This document shows positions 59,466 through 64,000 of a stretch of 64,000 bases of DNA, in pieces. A model generated the notes under the pieces. It saw only the letters and a program-made list of their open reading frames with translations. It was not told the DNA's origin and searched no databases. Source of the stretch: Ruminococcus sp. GTDB lineage: Bacteria > Bacillota > Clostridia > Oscillospirales > Ruminococcaceae. Positions within the stretch are counted from its first letter, which is position 1. Every line of letters begins with the position of its first letter. Location of the stretch: the NCBI GenBank assembly GCA_017534835.1, contig JAFXVT010000011.1, positions 62,001 to 126,000 of the forward strand, written 5' to 3'. The position numbers were made by a program, and so were the translations under genes.

Positions 59466-62400
59466 TTACTTGAAGTAAGCAACGCCGCTCTCGAAGATAC
59501 GCTGGTCCTTCTCTCCGGCAACGTTCTTGCAGATGTAGCTGCCCTTACGTTCGGAGTGACCCATTTTACCGAGTACACGTCCGTCAGGGGAAGTGATGCC
59601 CTCGATAGCCTCAACTGAAGTGTTGGGATTGTAGCGTATATCCATTGTCGGATCGCCGGCAAGGTCAACATACTGTGTAGCGATCTGACCGTTTTCAGCC
59701 ATTTTCTGTATCAGGCTCGCAGGAGCTACGAAGCGTCCCTCGCCGTGCGAGATCGGTACAGTGTGGATATCGCCGACCTCAGTTCCGTAGAGCCACGGGC
59801 TCTTGTTGGAAGCGATACGTGTATTTACCATCATTGACTGGTGGCGGTTGATGGTATTGAATGTGAGCGTAGGAGAATCGTCCTTCATATCGATTATCTC
59901 ACCAAAGGGTACAAGTCCGAGCTTTACAAGTGCCTGGAAGCCGTTGCAGATACCGAGCATAAGACCGTCACGATTCTTGAGAAGGTCGTGAACAGCGTCC
60001 TTTATCTGAGGATTGCGGAAGAATGCTGTAATGAACTTACCGCTTCCCTCGGGCTCATCACCGCCGGAGAATCCGCCGGGTATCATTATCATCTGCGACT
60101 CTCTGATAGCCTTCTCGAACTGCTCCACAGAAGCTTCGATGTCTCCTGCCGCCTGATTGCGGATAACGATGACCTCAGCTGCTGCACCTGCCTTCTCGAA
60201 TGCTCTTGCAGTATCGTATTCGCAGTTCGTTCCGGGGAATACAGGGATGACTACTCTCGGCTTGGCGAACTTCTCAGAGGAAGCGAGAGTTACCGTATTC
60301 GTATATGTGAACTTAGCCGGAGTTGCATCTGTTGTCTTTATGCGGCACGGGAATACAGGCTCAAGCTTGCCCTCCCATACGCGCTGGAGATTGTCGAGTC
60401 CGAGAGTGTAATCGAGAGTGTCTATCTTATATGTGGAAGTAGTCTTACCGATAACGAGCTCATCGTCAGAAGCCTCGCCTGTGAGCTCGATGATGAATGC
60501 ACCGTAGCAGGGCGAATAGAGCTGCTGCGATGTCAGACGTGAGGTGAACTCGAAGCCGAGCTTGTTGCCGAAGCACATCTTTGCGATACCCTCAGCAGCA
60601 CCGCCGTAGCCGATAGTCCATACAGCGGCAGCTCTTCCGGCAGCGATGATGCCCTCTACCTTGTCGAATACTGCCTTTACGCTGTCAAATACGGGCAGAC
60701 CATTCTCATCGTAATCGGGAGCGATATAGATGACCTTGTCCCCTGCCTTCTTGAACTCAGTAGAGACCACCTTATCCGCATTTGCAGTCGAAACAGCGAA
60801 TGAAACGAGCGTTGGCGGAACGTCGATGTTCTCGAATGTACCGGACATTGAGTCCTTACCGCCGATAGAGCCGCAGCCGAGCTCGAGCTGTGCTCTGAAA
60901 GCACCGAGCAAAGCAGCCATCGGCTTGCCCCAGCGCTTGGGGTCATTCTTTGTACGCTCGAAGTATTCCTGGAAAGTGAGCCAGCACTTCTTATATGTAC
61001 CGCCTGCCGCAATGACCTTTGCGATAGACTCGATAACTGCGAGCATCGCGCCGTGGTACGGGCTCTTGGTGGAAATGTCGGGATTATAGCCCCAGCCCAT
61101 AAGTGAGCAGGTGTTCGTCTCTCCCTTGAGCACGGGTATTTTAGCAGCCATTGCCTGTGAAGGAGTCATCTGATAAACTCCGCCGAACGGCATAAGGACT
61201 GTGCCTGCGCCGATAGTTGAGTCGAACTTCTCGATAAGTCCCTTCTGCGAGCAGACATTGAGTCCACCCATAAGCTTTGTCCACGCCTCGGCGTTGTCGT
61301 CAACAGCCTCGGGAGATGTATCCTCGGGAAGCTCAACCGTGATATCCGTGAACTTGGGAGCACCGTTGGAGTTGAGGAACTCGCGTGAAAGGTCAACGAT
61401 AGTTCTGCCGTTCCAGTTCATCTTGAGTCTGGGCTCTTCTACAACATCAGCAACGAGCGTAGCTTCGAGGTTTTCCTTTGCAGCCTCAGCCATAAATGTG
61501 TCAACGTCCTCGCGTGCGACAACTACAGCCATACGCTCCTGCGACTCTGAAATAGCTATCTCAGTACCGTCGAGACCGTCATACTTCTTGGGGACTGCAT
61601 TGAGGTCGATGACCAGACCGTCTGTCAGCTCACCGATAGCGACAGAAACACCGCCTGCACCGAAATCGTTGCAGCGCTTGATGAGCCTGGTGACCTCAGG
61701 CTTGCGGAAGAGACGCTGAAGCTTTCTCTCCTCGGGCGGATTACCCTTCTGTACCTCAGCACCGCAGCTCTCGAGGGATTCGAGCGTGTGTGACTTTGAC
61801 GAGCCGGTCGCACCGCCGCAGCCGTCACGGCCTGTCTTGCCGCCGAGGAGGATAACAACGTCGCCGGGAACGGGAGCTTCACGGCGGATATTCTCTGCCG
61901 GAGCAGCACCGAGAACAGCGCCTATCTCCATACGCTTGGCAACATAGCCGGGGTGGTATACCTCTGCTACATGGCCTGTAGCAAGTCCTATCTGGTTGCC
62001 GTATGAGCTGTAGCCGTTTGCAGCTCCGACAACTATCTTCTTCTGGGGCAGCTTGCCCTGTATAGTATCAGCGACGGGCACGAGCGGATTTGCCGCACCG
62101 GTCACACGCATTGCCTGATAAACGTAGCTTCTGCCCGAGAGCGGATCACGGATAGCGCCGCCGAGACAGGTAGCAGCACCGCCGAAGGGCTCTATCTCGG
62201 TCGGGTGGTTGTGGGTCTCGTTCTTGAACATAAGTATCCAGTCCTCGAGCTGACCGTCGATATCCACCTTTATCTTTACTGAGCAGGCGTTTATCTCCTC
62301 GCTCTCGTCGAGGTCGGGAAGAAGTCCGTCAGCCTTCAGCTTCTTTGCAGCAAGAGTACCGATGTCCATAAGGGTTATCGGGCGGTCGCTTCTGCCGAGC

Positions 62401-63170
62401 TCCTCGCGGACATTGAGATACATATCGTATGTATCCTTGATGTAGGGAGTAACGATGCTGACATTCTCGACATTCGTGAGGAATGTGGTATGACGGCAGT
62501 GGTCAGACCAGTATGTGTCTATCATACGTATCTCAGTGATAGTGGGGTCACGGTGCTCCTTGCCGCGGAAATAGTCCTGACAGAACTTGATGTCATCATA
62601 ATCCATAGCAAGTCCGAACTGGTCAACAAAAGCGTGGAGGCCCTTTTCGTTGAGGTTGATGAAGCCCTCGAGAGTCTCGACAGTCTCGGGTATCTCATAG
62701 TTCGTATCGAGTGAATCTACCTCGTCGAGCGAAGCCTCGCGGCACTCAACGGGATTTATCATATAAGCCTTGAGACGTTCGAGGTCAGAGTCGGAAATAC
62801 CGCCGGAAACGATGTAAACTCTCGCATTTCTCACACGGCAGCGCTCGCCCTGACGGAGTATCTGGATACACTGCTCACAGCTGTCTGCACGCTGGTCGAA
62901 CTGACCGGGCAGGAACTCAACAGCGAAGACCTTGTCGCCCTCCTCGAGCTCGGGGAGCTTGTCGTACACGACGTCAACGGCAGGTTCGGAGAAAACCGTA
63001 GGTATCGCGGCTTTGAAGTCAGCCTCGCTGAGCTTGTCCGCATCGTAGCGGTTGAGAACGCGAATACCCTTCACGTCAAGTCTGAGGGATGTCCTGATGT
63101 CGCTCAGGATAGAGCTTGCTTCAACAGCGAACTCGGGCTTTTTTTCTGCATAGATTCTGAATACAGCCAT
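59466..63170 (-). CDS. purL: Phosphoribosylformylglycinamidine synthase, fused PurL-PurQ
   Basis: 1234 residues. Converts FGAR, glutamine and ATP to FGAM in purine synthesis. The N-terminal part contains the linker domain, then two AIR-synthetase-type ATP domains (KNETHNHPTEIEPFGGAA and GIGGKDSMSGTF-type segments), and the last 260 residues are a class I glutaminase with the nucleophile Cys in LGICNGFQAL and HGEG. So PurL and PurQ are fused, as in clostridial and proteobacterial large forms. The start at 63170 (MAVFRIYAEKKPE) follows AAGGAG; the longer open frame to 63245 lacks a ribosome site. It is 75 bp downstream of mtaB on the same strand. Confidence 0.96.
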   Translation of the reverse strand: MAVFRIYAEKKPEFAVEASSILSDIRTSLRLDVKGIRVLNRYDADKLSEADFKAAIPTVFSEPAVDVVYDKLPELEEGDKVFAVEFLPGQFDQRADSCEQCIQILRQGERCRVRNARVYIVSGGISDSDLERLKAYMINPVECREASLDEVDSLDTNYEIPETVETLEGFINLNEKGLHAFVDQFGLAMDYDDIKFCQDYFRGKEHRDPTITEIRMIDTYWSDHCRHTTFLTNVENVSIVTPYIKDTYDMYLNVREELGRSDRPITLMDIGTLAAKKLKADGLLPDLDESEEINACSVKIKVDIDGQLEDWILMFKNETHNHPTEIEPFGGAATCLGGAIRDPLSGRSYVYQAMRVTGAANPLVPVADTIQGKLPQKKIVVGAANGYSSYGNQIGLATGHVAEVYHPGYVAKRMEIGAVLGAAPAENIRREAPVPGDVVILLGGKTGRDGCGGATGSSKSHTLESLESCGAEVQKGNPPEERKLQRLFRKPEVTRLIKRCNDFGAGGVSVAIGELTDGLVIDLNAVPKKYDGLDGTEIAISESQERMAVVVAREDVDTFMAEAAKENLEATLVADVVEEPRLKMNWNGRTIVDLSREFLNSNGAPKFTDITVELPEDTSPEAVDDNAEAWTKLMGGLNVCSQKGLIEKFDSTIGAGTVLMPFGGVYQMTPSQAMAAKIPVLKGETNTCSLMGWGYNPDISTKSPYHGAMLAVIESIAKVIAAGGTYKKCWLTFQEYFERTKNDPKRWGKPMAALLGAFRAQLELGCGSIGGKDSMSGTFENIDVPPTLVSFAVSTANADKVVSTEFKKAGDKVIYIAPDYDENGLPVFDSVKAVFDKVEGIIAAGRAAAVWTIGYGGAAEGIAKMCFGNKLGFEFTSRLTSQQLYSPCYGAFIIELTGEASDDELVIGKTTSTYKIDTLDYTLGLDNLQRVWEGKLEPVFPCRIKTTDATPAKFTYTNTVTLASSEKFAKPRVVIPVFPGTNCEYDTARAFEKAGAAAEVIVIRNQAAGDIEASVEQFEKAIRESQMIMIPGGFSGGDEPEGSGKFITAFFRNPQIKDAVHDLLKNRDGLMLGICNGFQALVKLGLVPFGEIIDMKDDSPTLTFNTINRHQSMMVNTRIASNKSPWLYGTEVGDIHTVPISHGEGRFVAPASLIQKMAENGQIATQYVDLAGDPTMDIRYNPNTSVEAIEGITSPDGRVLGKMGHSERKGSYICKNVAGEKDQRIFESGVAYFK

Positions 63171-63245
63171 GTTTATCTTCTCCTTGTATATAAAATTACG
63201 TTTAACTTGGCTAATGCGGCGGCTTCCGCAGCTTGTCCGCCGCAC

Positions 63246-64000
63246 TCACTCCGCCGGAGCTTCTGTGAGCGTACCGAAGCAGCAGTCTTCGCCTACACCT
63301 TCTATTGTAACATAAAATATCTCATTACGCAAACTTTTTTTTGAATTTTTCCGTGAAATTTTTATTAAGGTGTAGTCCGGGGCGTGTCCCTGATGAAAAT
63401 CTTCCGATTTTTCGCGTTCAAACAGCACAGGGACAGTTCTGCCGACAAGCCCCTCCATATAGCTCCGTGCGAGCCTGTCACCGAGAGCCTTCATACGGTC
63501 AGCCCTCCCGTGCTTTACCGAGGCAGGTATCTGAGGCATTTTTGCAGCCGGGGTCCCCTTTCTCGGCGAATACTGGAAAACGTGTATCTTCGCAAAGCCG
63601 ATACGTTCCGCAAAAGCCATAGATTCGGAGAATTCCTGCTCTGTCTCACCCGGGAAGCCGACCATTATATCCGTCGTGAAGGAAGCATAGGGGAAACGGC
63701 TCCGTATCTGCTCGGTAAGTGAAGCGTACTCCTCGGGGGTATAGCGCCTGTTCATACGCTTCAAAGTCTCCGCACAGCCGCTTTGCAGCGACAAATGGAA
63801 CTGCGGACAGAACTCCGGCAGCGCAGCAAGGCGGTCAAGATCCTCGGGGAGCATCATCTCCGGCTCTATAGACCCGAGCCGTACACGCTCTATCCCATCT
63901 GTCCGGCAGCAGAGCTCAACAGCGTCCGCAAGGCGTTTTCCCTCGCGGCAGCCGTAGAATGCGATATTGATGCCGGTGAGAACGAGCTCCTTTCGTCCGG
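63246..64000 (-). CDS. mtaB: tRNA threonylcarbamoyladenosine methylthiotransferase MtaB (5' part beyond window)
   Basis: The reverse strand is open from the window edge to the stop at 63246, covering about 251 residues of a roughly 430-residue protein. The visible part has LTGINIAFYG, VRLGSIEPE, HLSLQSGC, RYTPEEY, DIMVGFPGETE and FQYSPRKGTPAAKM, the markers of radical SAM methylthiotransferases of the MtaB branch, and a C-terminal TRAM-like region. The CxxxCxxC motif lies outside the window. It adds a methylthio group to t6A37, so it acts after the TsaB/TsaE pathway encoded at 10.7-11.9 kb. Confidence 0.9.
   Translation of the reverse strand, partial: GRKELVLTGINIAFYGCREGKRLADAVELCCRTDGIERVRLGSIEPEMMLPEDLDRLAALPEFCPQFHLSLQSGCAETLKRMNRRYTPEEYASLTEQIRSRFPYASFTTDIMVGFPGETEQEFSESMAFAERIGFAKIHVFQYSPRKGTPAAKMPQIPASVKHGRADRMKALGDRLARSYMEGLVGRTVPVLFEREKSEDFHQGHAPDYTLIKISRKNSKKSLRNEIFYVTIEGVGEDCCFGTLTEAPAE

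Overview
The window looks like chromosome of an anaerobic Firmicute of the Ruminococcus / Oscillospiraceae type. The evidence is three separate dockerin-bearing secreted proteins (cellulosome-style parts), a type III glutamine synthetase, a formate-tetrahydrofolate ligase, a fused PurL-PurQ, a GlgA-type glycogen synthase, class II aldolase, RBS of the AGGAGG type and a nearly invariant sigma-A promoter layout (TTGnnn, 17 bp, TATAAT). No plasmid, phage or CRISPR signal was seen; mobile-DNA traces are limited to one transposase-like remnant and a small family of intergenic repeats.

Layout. 1-1.1 kb: an edge-truncated TetR regulator and a transposase-like remnant. 1.1-9.6 kb: glnN, a Gfo/Idh/MocA oxidoreductase, then a two-component system followed by an ABC ATPase and a 945-aa FtsX-type permease. 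9.65-13.6 kb (minus): fhs-tsaE-tsaB-rpiB-upp. 13.7-20.1 kb: a dockerin protein, then (minus) a histidine kinase-LuxR regulator-dockerin glycosidase cluster. 20.4-23.4 kb: a fused ABC ATPase/permease. 23.5-29.2 kb: a SpoU-type methyltransferase and uvrB-uvrA. 29.3-31.35 kb: the most unusual locus, a lipoprotein and a dockerin protein that both carry repeated VYGPP motifs, followed by a radical SAM/SPASM enzyme. 31.4-36.9 kb: fba, three tandem pilin-like membrane proteins (two with zinc ribbons), two polytopic membrane proteins. 36.9-43.4 kb: pyk, pcrA, glgA, a HAD phosphatase and a small protein. 43.4-49.7 kb: a zinc-ribbon/PASTA protein with a kinase fold that has lost its catalytic residues, then an operon of two M42 peptidases, a GNAT protein and a YnbB-type PLP enzyme. 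49.8-54.4 kb: an ECF sigma factor with a membrane partner, and a YxlEFG-like ABC cassette bracketed by inverted copies of an intergenic repeat. 54.7-59.3 kb: a sodium/solute symporter, two tRNA-Pro genes around a Thr-rich surface protein, and a polytopic membrane protein. 59.5-64 kb: purL and the edge-truncated mtaB.

How the parts fit: the window mixes core metabolism and repair with a surface layer suited to fibre attachment and sensing: dockerin proteins, a kinase/regulator pair placed directly upstream of a dockerin glycosidase, a sigma/anti-sigma-like pair with a large outer domain, and Thr-rich surface proteins. The best candidate for an under-described system is the VYGPP / radical SAM locus, where a peptide-modifying enzyme appears to act on exported proteins, one membrane-anchored and one carrying a dockerin. 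A second genome-scale signal is a roughly 30-bp element that precedes and includes the -35 box of five separate promoters in this window. All functional statements rest on reading the sequence and recalling families; no searches were run.
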